Positions 45,802 to 56,480 of a stretch of 64,000 bases of DNA are shown piece after piece (positions within the stretch are counted from its first letter, which is position 1; each line of letters begins with the position of its first letter). The notes under the pieces were generated by a model. That model made no database searches. It was not told the DNA's origin and saw only the letters and a list, made by a program, of their open reading frames with translations. The stretch is from an uncultured Clostridia bacterium (GTDB taxonomy: Bacteria; Bacillota; Clostridia; Oscillospirales; Acutalibacteraceae): NCBI GenBank assembly GCA_947168445.1, contig CAMVLW010000004.1:1-64000 (forward strand), read 5' to 3'. Both the position numbers and the translations under genes were made by a program.

Positions 45802-47040
45802 TTACTCATAATCCAAAACCAGCACGATTACGCGCCGCATTTCCAAGCCTGTCACGGTACATTCCTCGGTCAGCACCGGAGAATAGCCGTTTTCTTCGTT
45901 CGCCTGTGTAATCCAATCGTAGGCAAAGCTTTGCACAATTTGGTCAAAGGTGTCGTTAAAATCAAGCGACTCCCCTACCAATAGCACGCAGTTTTTCTCG
46001 TTCCGCGCGGCGGTTTTTGCCAGATATTCCGGCAGAGCGCTGTCGTCGAGGCTGTCGATTGTCACGGAATTGCGTTGAAGATAGCAGTATTCCGTGCTGT
46101 CGCACTGCGGCACAAAGCCGTTGTACCACACGGTATCGCCGCTGTATTCGCTGTAGAGCGGCGAGATAGTGTGATCCTTTGTCATTTCGGCGGTGGTGAG
46201 ATTAAAGTAAAGGTAACGCTCGCAAGCCACATCCTCGTCCTCGGTGTCGTCCCATGTCACGTCCACCTGATACCACGCGCCGTCAAGCTCCACACAATTC
46301 CAAATGTGGTTGGTCAGCTCCGCGTTTTCCTCAAAGCCTTCCGCCTGTCCCTGAATGACCCAGCAGTTAACGCCCATCCGCTGACAAAGCAGCTGAAACG
46401 CCCGCGCGTAGCCCTCGCACACCGCCTCGCCTTCGACCAAAGCGCCATAGGCGTTTTGCTCATTGGCGCGCACCTGTTCGGATTTGTGCAGTTCCACCGC
46501 TTCATCATAATACACGCAGTGCGCCATCAGGTAGTCGTGCGCGTACTTTTCTTTTTCGTAGTCCGAGCCCTGCGGCGCGTCTGCCACAGCAGCCTGCACC
46601 GCCGCCTCCAGCTCCTCCTTTGCGGAGGAAAGCTCGCTGCCGCTCAGCTTGCAGCGCAATTCCAGCTCCAAGCCGTCCGCCGTGTTGGAATAAAGATAAG
46701 GCTCGGTTTCTTCAATCCAGAAAACATCCGGGTGGTCGTCCTTGTAGAACTCCAGCACGTCGCTGATACGCGCCGCGTCATCAAACGGAAGCGTAGAAAA
46801 CGCCTTTGGCTCCGTGCTCTGCAGCGCTGTGTCCAGCTTGGCGTAAAGCTGCTTTTCCGCTTCGGTTTGCAGCGCACGGAAGCCGTAGCCGCTGTATTGC
46901 TCCTCCAACCGCTGCACAGACGGCAGCGCTTCGGCAGGCGCCGTTCGAAAGGGAAGCGCATCCAAAAAATCCGCCGGAGAACACCCGCACGGCAACAGCG
47001 CAAGCGCCGCAGCCGCAATTGTGAACAGAATCCGTTTCAT
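45802..47040 (-). CDS. Transglutaminase-like domain lipoprotein
   Basis: Lipobox LPCGC; GEAVCEGYARAFQLLCQRMGVNCWVIQG...NHIWNCVELDGAWYQVDVTWDD. Confidence 0.88.
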   Translation of the reverse strand: MKRILFTIAAAALALLPCGCSPADFLDALPFRTAPAEALPSVQRLEEQYSGYGFRALQTEAEKQLYAKLDTALQSTEPKAFSTLPFDDAARISDVLEFYKDDHPDVFWIEETEPYLYSNTADGLELELRCKLSGSELSSAKEELEAAVQAAVADAPQGSDYEKEKYAHDYLMAHCVYYDEAVELHKSEQVRANEQNAYGALVEGEAVCEGYARAFQLLCQRMGVNCWVIQGQAEGFEENAELTNHIWNCVELDGAWYQVDVTWDDTEDEDVACERYLYFNLTTAEMTKDHTISPLYSEYSGDTVWYNGFVPQCDSTEYCYLQRNSVTIDSLDDSALPEYLAKTAARNEKNCVLLVGESLDFNDTFDQIVQSFAYDWITQANEENGYSPVLTEECTVTGLEMRRVIVLVLDYE

Positions 47041-48545
47041 CAGCCCTGAGTGACTTCCGCAGCCGCCTTTACCGCGCGGTTCACGTCGGCTTTGTAGGCA
47101 TGACCCGCCGGTTCGCCGTTGACAACCGCCGCGAAGGTGTCGCCGCCGTTATCGACATAACGCACGGTGTCGGTGCTGCCGTCGGCAAAGGTGTATTCCA
47201 CACGCAGCGCGTCGCTGCCGCTTGCGGAACCTGTTTTGACGTCGCTCGGCACAATCAGCGTCAAATCGTCATAAAACACCGAGAAGTCGCCAAGCTGAAT
47301 TTCGTCGCCCTTATAATACACCGCGGTTTTAGTCGAGGTGGTTTCGCTGCCCTGATCGTCGGTGGTGGTGGACTCGCGCGTATCGAGCGTAAAGTCATAG
47401 GTCTTGCCGCCGGCGGTCAGGCTGACGCCTGTCAGCGCGGTCATTTTGGGATAGAGCACATATTCGGAGCACAGCTTTTCGTAGCTTGTGTTCACCCACG
47501 CCACCTTGTCGGCGGAAATCGTATAGACCACATTTTTGCCGTCCAACATCAAATTGACCTTGCCGTCGCTGTCGGGCTTGGAGGCGGAGAGCGACACGGT
47601 AGTGTCGGGATATTCCGCCTTCAGCTTTGCGTAAGGCGCGGCAAGTCCCGCCTCGCTCAGCTGACTGCCGGAGGGATTGACAAATTTCACCGAAAGCGCG
47701 TACAAATCGCGGATACCCGACGCCACAAGGCTGCTCTCGTTCTCGCCCGCCAAGCGGCTGACCGGAGCGGTCATGCGGTAGGAAGCGGAGTAGTTTTCGT
47801 CGGTGTTCGGCTCCAAGGTAATGCTCTGCGGGAACGCGCTGCCGGAGAGGACAATCGAGCCCGGTTTGTTGTTTTCGGTGTTCTCCGCCGCGTTGTTAAT
47901 CGTCAGGCTGATTAAGTCGGTCAGCCCGAAGTCAAACGCCGAGATCACCTCGGTGTCCACCACATACACCGCGTCGCCTGTGCCGAACTTGACATAGGTG
48001 CCCGCGTTCTGCGGCGCGTCGCTGCCGATGGTGATAATCGACTTTGTGTTGTCGGTGTAGGTGACGGTCACAACCGAGCGCGGGCTGTCAAAGCCAAACT
48101 CGCCGCTCTTTTCCTTGTCGAGCGTCGCCACCTGTGAGAATTCAAGCTTAGCCGCGGCGCTGGCAATCAAATCGGGATTACCGCTCTGCAAATCAAAACC
48201 CTCGTAGCCCTTGATGGTGTAGACCGTCGCCTCGCCCTCCGGGGTATCGGAAATCACGTCCAGCGTACCCTTGCTGTTTTCAATGTGAATGGTCTTGATG
48301 TCGGCGGGATAATACTCCATCAGTGTACCGTAGCTGTTGTTCTCAATCTTGCCGTTTTTGGTGCCGACAATCGCCTGGTGCACGCCGTTTTTGTCGGTGG
48401 ATACAGTCAGCGCAACGCCTTCGTCAATGGTTGCGGCTTGATTATCGCTGCTGCCGCCCTTCGGCAGAAAAATCAGAATCAACACCACCGCAGCCAGCAC
48501 CACCGCAGCCGCGGCGGCGATAATAATACCCTTTTTCTTGTTCAT
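47040..48545 (-). CDS. DUF4340 domain protein associated with Gld-type ABC system
   Basis: MNKKKGIIIAAAAAVVLAAVVLI; repeated ELEFSQVATLDKEKSGEFGFDSPRSVVTVTY. Confidence 0.82.
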   Translation of the reverse strand: MNKKKGIIIAAAAAVVLAAVVLILIFLPKGGSSDNQAATIDEGVALTVSTDKNGVHQAIVGTKNGKIENNSYGTLMEYYPADIKTIHIENSKGTLDVISDTPEGEATVYTIKGYEGFDLQSGNPDLIASAAAKLEFSQVATLDKEKSGEFGFDSPRSVVTVTYTDNTKSIITIGSDAPQNAGTYVKFGTGDAVYVVDTEVISAFDFGLTDLISLTINNAAENTENNKPGSIVLSGSAFPQSITLEPNTDENYSASYRMTAPVSRLAGENESSLVASGIRDLYALSVKFVNPSGSQLSEAGLAAPYAKLKAEYPDTTVSLSASKPDSDGKVNLMLDGKNVVYTISADKVAWVNTSYEKLCSEYVLYPKMTALTGVSLTAGGKTYDFTLDTRESTTTDDQGSETTSTKTAVYYKGDEIQLGDFSVFYDDLTLIVPSDVKTGSASGSDALRVEYTFADGSTDTVRYVDNGGDTFAAVVNGEPAGHAYKADVNRAVKAAAEVTQG

Positions 48546-50056
48546 CAGCGGTTCCTCCTGCGAATCCAAAGAATGATACCCACTACCAGCATTGCCGCGG
48601 GAAGGAGAATGACAAAGATAATCAAAATCACATTGGTGGTCGAAGCGGTCGGAGCGCCCAGCGTATCCGCCTGCAGGCTCTTGCTCTCAATCACAACGGT
48701 TTCGTCGTCCTTGTCGGCAATGGTGTTGACCGCGTTCATGAAGTACGCGCCGTTGTTAAAGCTGTAGTAATTCATGATTTCCTCGGAGAACATGGTGCTG
48801 GAACTGAATACCAGCACGCGGGAATAGGTGTCGGTGCCGGCTTTTTGCGCTTCGGCGGCAATTGCCAGCGGCTCGCCCTTTACATTTGCCTTCACGTCAA
48901 AGCTTTCGTCCGCGTCATACGGATAGATACCGGCGCCGTCGGAGGTCTGTAAAATCGCGTGAGCGGTGTTGGAATCCTTGATTGTGATACCGCAGGCATA
49001 GTTTGTCACCACGGGAACATTCGGGTTTTTCAGATTTTCCTTGTAATAATCGGTATAGTCCACCAGATAAGTGAAAATCGAGTTGGGGTTCCAGCGGTAG
49101 TCGTCGCTTGTTTCGTAGATATAGCCCTTGTTCAGCTCCATGCCCCAGTCGTTGAGGAGCGCGTCGAGATTCGGAGTTTTCAGTTCGCCGACGCCGGGAT
49201 TGACGGTGGGAATGTAAATCAGGTTTTTGCCGTACTTTCCGCCGTTTTCAAGCCATGTGCGCAGGGTTTCCGCCGCCGCTTCGCTGAGGTCGGTCTGCGG
49301 CGCGTAAATCAACGCAAAATCGGCGTTTTCGTCGAGTTTTCCGGTCAAAAGCGAAACCTCGTTGACCTGATAGGCGTTGTCGGTCAGCAGAGCGGTCAAG
49401 CCCTCATAGCCGCTTTCGCCCTCGCCTGTGAGCACATCAACCACAATTCTCTCGTCGCTGGTGACATACAGCGCGCCCTTGACAACCGCCTCTTCAATTT
49501 TGGTTCCCGTCCACTGATAGGACTGGTAGTAGTTGTAGTAATCCTGGTCGTAGGTAAAGCAATCGTCAAGCGAAAGTCCCTTGTACTGGTCGCCGCAGGT
49601 GATGACGCCGACGTTTGTTTTGGTTGTCCAGTTGATATTGGGATAATTTTTTGTAAAGTTGGGATTCTCGGTTGTGTTGACAAATTCATAGGTGAATTTG
49701 CCGCCTGACTTGCTCTCCATTTTGTCGAGCAGGGTTTTTGCCTGCACAAAATAGGTGCCCGCGCTTGTGAAGGTGTTTTCGTCAGACACAATATAGAGCT
49801 TCACGTCCTTTTTCAGATGACCGATATATTCCTCGGTGTCGCTGCTCAGTCCAAAGGCGTTGTTTCCTGTTAAGTCCGCCTTTAAATCGGGAAAGCGGTC
49901 AACCAGCAGTCCGGCAATCACGTTAATCAAAATAACAACCGCCACCGCAAGAGCGGTGATGCCCGCAGCCAGCGAGCCGTGGCGCATTTTGCGGGATTGC
50001 AAAAGCCTTTTCAAGCCTCCCTTTTTGGAGGAATTTGTTTCTTTGTTGTCAGCCAT
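48545..50056 (-). CDS. GldG-like ABC transporter auxiliary protein
   Basis: N-terminal TM, substrate domain LYIVSDENTF...YAPQTDLSEAAAETLRTWLENGGK, C-terminal TM. Confidence 0.85.
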   Translation of the reverse strand: MADNKETNSSKKGGLKRLLQSRKMRHGSLAAGITALAVAVVILINVIAGLLVDRFPDLKADLTGNNAFGLSSDTEEYIGHLKKDVKLYIVSDENTFTSAGTYFVQAKTLLDKMESKSGGKFTYEFVNTTENPNFTKNYPNINWTTKTNVGVITCGDQYKGLSLDDCFTYDQDYYNYYQSYQWTGTKIEEAVVKGALYVTSDERIVVDVLTGEGESGYEGLTALLTDNAYQVNEVSLLTGKLDENADFALIYAPQTDLSEAAAETLRTWLENGGKYGKNLIYIPTVNPGVGELKTPNLDALLNDWGMELNKGYIYETSDDYRWNPNSIFTYLVDYTDYYKENLKNPNVPVVTNYACGITIKDSNTAHAILQTSDGAGIYPYDADESFDVKANVKGEPLAIAAEAQKAGTDTYSRVLVFSSSTMFSEEIMNYYSFNNGAYFMNAVNTIADKDDETVVIESKSLQADTLGAPTASTTNVILIIFVILLPAAMLVVGIILWIRRRNR

Positions 50057-50068
50057 GTCAATCCCTCC

Positions 50069-50773
50069 TTAGTTCCAGCGGCGGCGTTCAAGCACACGGA
50101 CAGTGAAGAACAAAAACAGTCCCGTCACGCTCAGGAAGAACACCACGTCAACAAGCGACAAAATGCCGTAGGTAAAGTTTGTGTAATAGTTGAGGAAGTT
50201 GATTTTTTGCAGGATGTTTGCAATCCAATCAATCGAAATGCTGCTGATAAAATAACTCATCATATCAATCACAAGACCTGCCGCCATGCCGATTACAGCC
50301 GCGACAACCATGCTTTCGGTCAGTGAGGAAATGAAGATGTTAATCGCAATCATTGAAGCGCCCAGCAGGAAAATGCCGAGGAAGGTGCACAGCACCACCG
50401 ACCACTGCGGCTGCGCGAAGAACGAAATCACAACGGCATACACCAAGAAAATCAGGCAGCACATGCCGTAGAGCGTCAGCGCGCCGAAGAATTTACCCAG
50501 TACAATTTCCGTCAGGCTTGTCGGAGAGGTCAGCAGCGCCTGGTCGGTTTTCTGCCGCCGCTCCTCCGCAAAGCTTTTCATCGTGATGATGGGAATAATG
50601 AACATGATGATGTAAAACATGTTGGCGTAAACGTATGCAAGGCTTGCGGTATCTCCCAAAAAACAGTAGTTATAGAAGAACAAGCCCGAAAAGAAGAAAA
50701 ACACCGCCAACACCACATAGCCGACCGCCGAGCTGAAAAAGCCCGACAGCTCGCGCTTATAAATTGCCGACAT
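50069..50773 (-). CDS. ABC transporter permease (GldF-like)
   Basis: KRELSGFFSSAVGYVVLAVFFFFSGLFF; ERRQKTDQALLTSPTSLTEIVLGKF. Confidence 0.88.
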   Translation of the reverse strand: MSAIYKRELSGFFSSAVGYVVLAVFFFFSGLFFYNYCFLGDTASLAYVYANMFYIIMFIIPIITMKSFAEERRQKTDQALLTSPTSLTEIVLGKFFGALTLYGMCCLIFLVYAVVISFFAQPQWSVVLCTFLGIFLLGASMIAINIFISSLTESMVVAAVIGMAAGLVIDMMSYFISSISIDWIANILQKINFLNYYTNFTYGILSLVDVVFFLSVTGLFLFFTVRVLERRRWN

Positions 50774-51705
50774 TACTCTTTTCCTCCCTTCGCCTGCTCG
50801 GTTAATCTGAGATAGATTTCCTCCAAGCTTTCGTCGCCCGACTTCATTTCAAGAATCGAAGCGCCGACGCGCACCATTGCGCTGAACACGTCGCGGCGAA
50901 CGTCCGCGCCCTTTTGATATTCCACCGAATAGGTCTCCGCGCCGGTTTTCTTCACCTGCTGCACACCGGGAATTTTTTGGATTTCGCTGATAATTTCGGT
51001 GCTGCCGCCCTCGGCGGTGAGCGTCAGCTTTTGCTCGCCCGACAAAACGGAATACAGCTCGTCAGCCTTTGCGTCGGCAACGATTTTGCCGTCGGAAATA
51101 ATAATCACGCGGTCGCAGGTCGCGGAAATCTCACTGAGCACATGCGAGGAAAAAATCACCGTATGCTTTTTGCCGAGGCTCTTAATCAGCTTGCGGATTT
51201 CGATAATCTGCTTGGGGTCGAGTCCGACGGTGGGCTCGTCGAGAATAATCACCGGCGGGTTGCCCAGCAGCGCCTGCGCAAAGCCCACGCGCTGACGGAA
51301 GCCCTTTGACAAATTCTTAATCAGGCGCTTGCCGTGCTTGTCAAGGCTGACAAGGCGCATGATTTCGTCGATATGCTCCTTTTTCGGCAGCTTGACGCGC
51401 TTTAAATCAAACATGAATTCCAGATATTTGCGCACCGTCATGTCGGTGTAAAGCGGCGGAATTTCGGGCAGATAGCCGATTTTTTGCTTGGTTTTTTTCG
51501 GCTCGCTCAAAATCTCGGAGCCGTCCACCGTCACGGTTCCCGACGTTGACGAAATGTAGCCCGTAATGATGTTCATGGTGGTGGATTTGCCCGCGCCGTT
51601 CGGACCGAGAAAACCAAGAACCTCGCCGGTATCAACGGTAAAGCTGATACCGTCCACGGCGGTGATCTCGCCGTAGCGCTTGGTCAGGTTTTTTACCTCT
51701 ATCAT
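50773..51705 (-). CDS. ABC transporter ATP-binding protein
   Basis: Walker A GPNGAGKST; LSKGFRQRVGFAQAL signature; VIILDEPTVGLDP. Confidence 0.94.
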   Translation of the reverse strand: MIEVKNLTKRYGEITAVDGISFTVDTGEVLGFLGPNGAGKSTTMNIITGYISSTSGTVTVDGSEILSEPKKTKQKIGYLPEIPPLYTDMTVRKYLEFMFDLKRVKLPKKEHIDEIMRLVSLDKHGKRLIKNLSKGFRQRVGFAQALLGNPPVIILDEPTVGLDPKQIIEIRKLIKSLGKKHTVIFSSHVLSEISATCDRVIIISDGKIVADAKADELYSVLSGEQKLTLTAEGGSTEIISEIQKIPGVQQVKKTGAETYSVEYQKGADVRRDVFSAMVRVGASILEMKSGDESLEEIYLRLTEQAKGGKE

Positions 51706-51928
51706 CTATATCACTCCTCCGCGGGCAGTGCCCGCGTTTTTTACCATTTTATATTGTAGCACAAAACCTTTTGTTTGGGTAGTCAATTTTGTAAAATTTC
51801 AATCAAACATCACAATGGGAGCGGTTAGTGAGTGATTGAATCAGCGTGCGTTCTCCTAAATAAAAGCAGTCAGGAACACAAGCTTTCCTGACTGCTATAC
51901 TTATAACTTATTCACTTACCACTTATCA

Positions 51929-54900
51929 TCACTTAAAATACTTCACGCCGCTCTCAAAGATTTTCTGGTCTTTTTCAAACGGAACATTCTGATACAGGTT
52001 TTCGCCCTTTCTTTCGCTGTGACCCATCTTGCCGAGCACTCTGCCGTCGGGAGAGGTAATGCCTTCAATAGCGCAGACGGAGCCGTTGACGTTAAACGCA
52101 ATGTCCGCCGAGGGTGCGCCGCTGAGATCGACGTACTGGGTAGCGATTTGTCCGTTTGCCGCCAGCGCCTTGACGGTTTCCTCGTCCGCCATGAATCTGC
52201 CTTCGCCGTGCGAAACGGGAATCGCGAACACGTCGCCGGCATTTACGCCCGAGAACCACGGAGACTTGACAGAGGTAACGCGGGTGTACGCCATGTGCGA
52301 AATGTGTCTGCCGATGGTGTTGAAGGTCAGGGTCGGGTCGGTGGGCTTCAGCTCACGGATTTCACCGTAGGGCACCAAGCCCAGCTTAATCAGCGCCTGG
52401 AAGCCGTTGCAGATACCGAGCATTAAGCCGTCGCGGTTTTTGAGCAGGTCGTTGACCGCCTCGGCAACGCGCGGGTTGCGGAAGGTGGTGGCGATAAACT
52501 TGCCGGAGCCGTCCGGCTCGTCGCCGCCGGAGAAGCCGCCGGGCAGCATAATCATCTGAGAGGTCTTGATAATCTGCTCCATGCGGTCAATGGTTTCCTC
52601 AATGCCCTGCTGGGTGAGGTTCTTGACAATGAGCATTTCCACCTCAGCGCCCGCCTTTTCAAAGGCTCTGGCGGTGTCAACCTCGCAGTTGGTGCCGGGG
52701 AACACCGGGATAAACACCTTCGGCTTGGCAGGCTTGGCAACCTTAATCGCGGGAGAAGCCGCGCTGCGCTGTGTGTAAAGCGGCGCGTCAACGGTAATTG
52801 CCGGACATTCCGCCTGTGTGGGGAACACCTTTTCAAGCGGCGCTGTCCAGCTTTCAGCCAAAGCGGAAACAGAAACGGACTTGCCGCCCATTGTCACCAT
52901 GCCGTCGTCGGTGACGGTACCCAAATCATAGTATAATACGCTGTCATCAAGCGCCGCACCATCCGCAAGTTCAAGCACCAGCGAGCCGGAGAGCGGAGCG
53001 AACAGCTCTTTGTTTGTCAATTCCTTTGCGAAGCTAAAGCCGAACATGTTGCCGAAGCACGCCTTGCAGACGCTTGCCGCCGCGCCGCCTTCCTTGACAA
53101 CGGAGGCGGAGAGCACCTTGCCGCTGTCCATAAGGGCGTAAACCGCCTGATACATGGCAACCAGCTTGTCCCATTCAGGCATCAGGGTGTCCTTGTTTTC
53201 GGGAACCGGCACATAAACAACCTTGGAGCCCGCCTTTTTGAACTCGGCGGAAACGGTCTTGCTCGCCTTTGTCATGGCGACCGCAAAGCTCACAAGGGTC
53301 GGCGGAACGTCAATGTCCTCGAAGGAGCCGGACATGCTGTCCTTGCCGCCGATGGAAGGAAGTCCCAGACGAAGCTGCGCCTGCATTGCGCCGAGCAGCG
53401 CCGCGGCGGGCTTACCCCAGCGGGAAGGAACGTCCTTTAATCTTTCAAAATACTCCTGGAAGGTCAGACGGGCGGTCAGCGGATTCGCACCGATGGCAAG
53501 CAGCTTTGAAGTGGATTCCACCACCGCGTAAGCCGAGCCGTGGAAGGGGCTCCAGCGGGAAACGCCGGGAATGTAGCCGTAGCTCATGGCAGTCGCGTCG
53601 TCGGTTTCGCCCTTTTCAAGCGGAATTTTCGCCGCCATTGCCTCCTGCGGAGTCAGCTGGGTTTTGCCGCCGAAGGGCATGATAACCGTCGCCGCGCCGA
53701 TGGAAGCGTCAAAGCGCTCGGACAAGCCAATCTGTGAGCACACGTTGAGTCTGCCCATGTTTTTCACAATCGCTTCCTCAAACGGCAGGCTTTCCAACTC
53801 CGCGGGGCAAGCCTCGCGGTAGCAGTCCTCCGCCTTGGGAGCGGCGATATACGCTTTGGCAACCTGCGTTACGCCGTTGGTGTTGAGGAACGCGCGGCTG
53901 AGGTCAACAATCGTGTCGCCGCGCCAGTTCATGGTTAAACGCGGGGTTTCGGTGACAACCGCAACCGCTGTTGCTTCGAGGTTCTCCGCCGCCGCGTATT
54001 CAACAAATGTATCCACATCGTTCTTGTCGAGCACAACCGCCATTCTCTCCTGCGATTCGGAGATAGCCAGTTCAGTGCCGTCAAGACCGTCGTATTTCTT
54101 TGTTACCTTGTCGAGGTCAACCGTAAGACCGTCGGCAAGCTCGCCGATTGCCACGCACACGCCGCCCGCGCCGAAGTCGTTGCAGCGCTTGATTAATTTT
54201 GCCACAGCGGGGTTGCGGAACAAGCGCTGAATTTTGCGCTCTGTGGGCGGGTTGCCCTTTTGCACCTCTGCGCCGCAGGTTTCAATGGAGCTTTCGGTGT
54301 GTGCTTTCGAAGAACCTGTTGCGCCGCCGCAGCCGTCGCGTCCGGTTCTGCCGCCGAGCAGCACAATCACGTCGTCGGGCATGGGTGTTTCGCGTATGAC
54401 GTTCTCCTTGGGAGAAGCGCCGATGACCGCGCCGATTTCCATGCGCTTTGCCACATAGCCGGGATCGTAAAGTTCCACAACCTGACCGGTCGCCAGACCG
54501 ATTTGGTTGCCGTAGGAACTGTAGCCGTTTGCCGCGCCGGTGGTGATTTTGCGCGAGGGCAGCTTGCCGTGCAGGGTTTTGTCAAAGGGAGTGGTCGGGT
54601 CGCCGGAGCCGGTCACACGCATTGCCTGATAGACATACGCGCGTCCCGAAAGCGGATCGCGGATGGCGCCGCCCAAACAGGTTGCCGCACCGCCGAAGGG
54701 CTCGATTTCCGTGGGGTGGTTGTGGGTTTCGTTCTTAAACTGCACCAGCCACTTTTCGGTTTTGCCGTCGATGGTCACGGGCACCTCGATGGAGCAGGCG
54801 TTAATCTCCTCGCTCTCGTCCAAATCGGGAATCATGCCCTTTTTCTTGAGCGACTTCATGCCCATGAGCGCCATATCCATCAGCGACACAATGCGGTCGG

Positions 54901-55705
54901 TGTTCTTGCCGTACACCTCGTCACGGGTCGCGTAGTATTCCTTTAAAGCGTCCTCAATCACGCTGCCGAGGGCTGCCTTTTCAATCTCCACCTCGCTCAG
55001 ACGGGTGAGGAAGGTGGTGTGGCGGCAGTGGTCTGACCAGTAAGTGTCAATTACGCGCAGCTCGGTGACGCTGGGGTCGCGATGCTCGGTGTCGCGGAAA
55101 TAATCGCGGCAGAATTTCAAATCGTCAAGCGTCATTGCAAAGCCCATAGAGCCGTAATACTGCGCCATTTCCTCGTCGTTCCAAGCGATAAAGCCCTCAA
55201 CACGCTTTACATTTTCGGGAACAGGGGTTTCCATATCGAGGGTTTCGGGCTTTTCAAGGGAGGCAAGGCGGCTTTCCACCGGGTTAATCAGGTAATCCTC
55301 CACCTTCTTCAAATCCTCGTCGGTGATGTCACCCTTCAGGGCAATGACACGCGCGGTCAGCACCTTGCAGCGCTCGCCTTGGGTGAGAAGCTGCACGCAC
55401 TGCTCGGCGGAGTCGCCGCGCTGGTCGTACTGACCGGGGAGATATTCCATAGCGAACACGCGCCAGCCGTCCTCAACCGGCAGCGTTTCCTCATAGATAA
55501 CGTCCGCGTTCGGTTCGGAGAGCACAATGCCCTTTGCGCGGTCGTATTCCTCCTTAGTCAGCCCCTCAATATCATAGCGGACAATATATCTAAGGTCGGT
55601 GACGGACATCATGCGCAAATTGTGGCGAATATCCCAAAGGGTCTGCTTCGCCACGACATTGAAGCCGTCGCGTTTTTCAACAAAAATTCTGATGACGTTT
55701 GACAT
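51929..55705 (-). CDS. purL: Phosphoribosylformylglycinamidine synthase (large fused form)
   Basis: 1258 aa; ETHNHPTEIEPFGGAATCLGGAIRD; C-term GATase domain FPGTNCEVDTARAFEKAG...ICNGFQALIKLGL. Confidence 0.95.
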   Translation of the reverse strand: MSNVIRIFVEKRDGFNVVAKQTLWDIRHNLRMMSVTDLRYIVRYDIEGLTKEEYDRAKGIVLSEPNADVIYEETLPVEDGWRVFAMEYLPGQYDQRGDSAEQCVQLLTQGERCKVLTARVIALKGDITDEDLKKVEDYLINPVESRLASLEKPETLDMETPVPENVKRVEGFIAWNDEEMAQYYGSMGFAMTLDDLKFCRDYFRDTEHRDPSVTELRVIDTYWSDHCRHTTFLTRLSEVEIEKAALGSVIEDALKEYYATRDEVYGKNTDRIVSLMDMALMGMKSLKKKGMIPDLDESEEINACSIEVPVTIDGKTEKWLVQFKNETHNHPTEIEPFGGAATCLGGAIRDPLSGRAYVYQAMRVTGSGDPTTPFDKTLHGKLPSRKITTGAANGYSSYGNQIGLATGQVVELYDPGYVAKRMEIGAVIGASPKENVIRETPMPDDVIVLLGGRTGRDGCGGATGSSKAHTESSIETCGAEVQKGNPPTERKIQRLFRNPAVAKLIKRCNDFGAGGVCVAIGELADGLTVDLDKVTKKYDGLDGTELAISESQERMAVVLDKNDVDTFVEYAAAENLEATAVAVVTETPRLTMNWRGDTIVDLSRAFLNTNGVTQVAKAYIAAPKAEDCYREACPAELESLPFEEAIVKNMGRLNVCSQIGLSERFDASIGAATVIMPFGGKTQLTPQEAMAAKIPLEKGETDDATAMSYGYIPGVSRWSPFHGSAYAVVESTSKLLAIGANPLTARLTFQEYFERLKDVPSRWGKPAAALLGAMQAQLRLGLPSIGGKDSMSGSFEDIDVPPTLVSFAVAMTKASKTVSAEFKKAGSKVVYVPVPENKDTLMPEWDKLVAMYQAVYALMDSGKVLSASVVKEGGAAASVCKACFGNMFGFSFAKELTNKELFAPLSGSLVLELADGAALDDSVLYYDLGTVTDDGMVTMGGKSVSVSALAESWTAPLEKVFPTQAECPAITVDAPLYTQRSAASPAIKVAKPAKPKVFIPVFPGTNCEVDTARAFEKAGAEVEMLIVKNLTQQGIEETIDRMEQIIKTSQMIMLPGGFSGGDEPDGSGKFIATTFRNPRVAEAVNDLLKNRDGLMLGICNGFQALIKLGLVPYGEIRELKPTDPTLTFNTIGRHISHMAYTRVTSVKSPWFSGVNAGDVFAIPVSHGEGRFMADEETVKALAANGQIATQYVDLSGAPSADIAFNVNGSVCAIEGITSPDGRVLGKMGHSERKGENLYQNVPFEKDQKIFESGVKYFK

Positions 55706-55886
55706 TCTATCAGCCTCCGTGAAAATTTCAATTTATCAGTTTATTTTATCACAGAAATCGTCGCTTTTATTTCACTATAAGCAATATCCCGAAAAAGTGG
55801 TTCGTGATTCGCGGCAATCCGCAAGCGGCTTGTAAGATAAAACAAATAAAAATCAGGCAGAGGGTTTGTACTCTGCCTGAGACCTC

Positions 55887-56480
55887 TCACTTATTTGCGT
55901 CCAGCTCACGAATGACCCTGCACGGATTTCCGGCGGCGAACACACGCGGCGGAATGTCCTTTGTCACCACGCTGCCGGCGCCGATTACGCTGCCGTCACC
56001 GATTGTCACGCCCGCACAGACAACCACGTCGGCGGCTATCCAGCAGTTGTTGCCGACGGTAATCGGCTTGGCGTATTCGTTCATCTTCCAGTTGCCTTCT
56101 TCGTCCAAATACGGCAGGCGTTCCTCCGGGTTCACCGGGTGAACCGCCGCGGCAAAGGTGCAGTTGGGACCGACCAGTACATTGTCGCCGAACTTCACCG
56201 GGCAGCAGTCAAGCACCGTGAGGTTGAAGTTGGCGTAAAAATCCTCTCCGAAGGTGGTAAACACACCGTAGTCAAACCAGACAGGACCCTGAATGTACGC
56301 CTTTTCCGCGTTTTCCTCGCCGATAAGCTTACGCATAATCGCAACCCGCTGCTCCTCGTCGGTTTCGTGCAGTTGGTTAAAGTCAACGCACAGGTTGTGC
56401 GCGGTTTGGCGCAGCTTCACCAGCTCACTGTCACCCGCGTCGTAGTACTGCCCTGAGAGCATTTTTTCTTTTTCTGTCAT
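55887..56480 (-). CDS. Sugar O-acetyltransferase (maltose O-acetyltransferase type)
   Basis: MTEKEKMLSGQYYDAGDSELVKLR; left-handed beta-helix hexapeptides GNNCWIAADVVVCAGVTIGDGSVIGAGSVVTKD. Confidence 0.93.
   Translation of the reverse strand: MTEKEKMLSGQYYDAGDSELVKLRQTAHNLCVDFNQLHETDEEQRVAIMRKLIGEENAEKAYIQGPVWFDYGVFTTFGEDFYANFNLTVLDCCPVKFGDNVLVGPNCTFAAAVHPVNPEERLPYLDEEGNWKMNEYAKPITVGNNCWIAADVVVCAGVTIGDGSVIGAGSVVTKDIPPRVFAAGNPCRVIRELDANK

Noticed and set aside
55706-55800. Possible purine riboswitch upstream of purL
   Set aside because: The short AT-rich leader shows no recognisable purine riboswitch core or terminator/antiterminator pair
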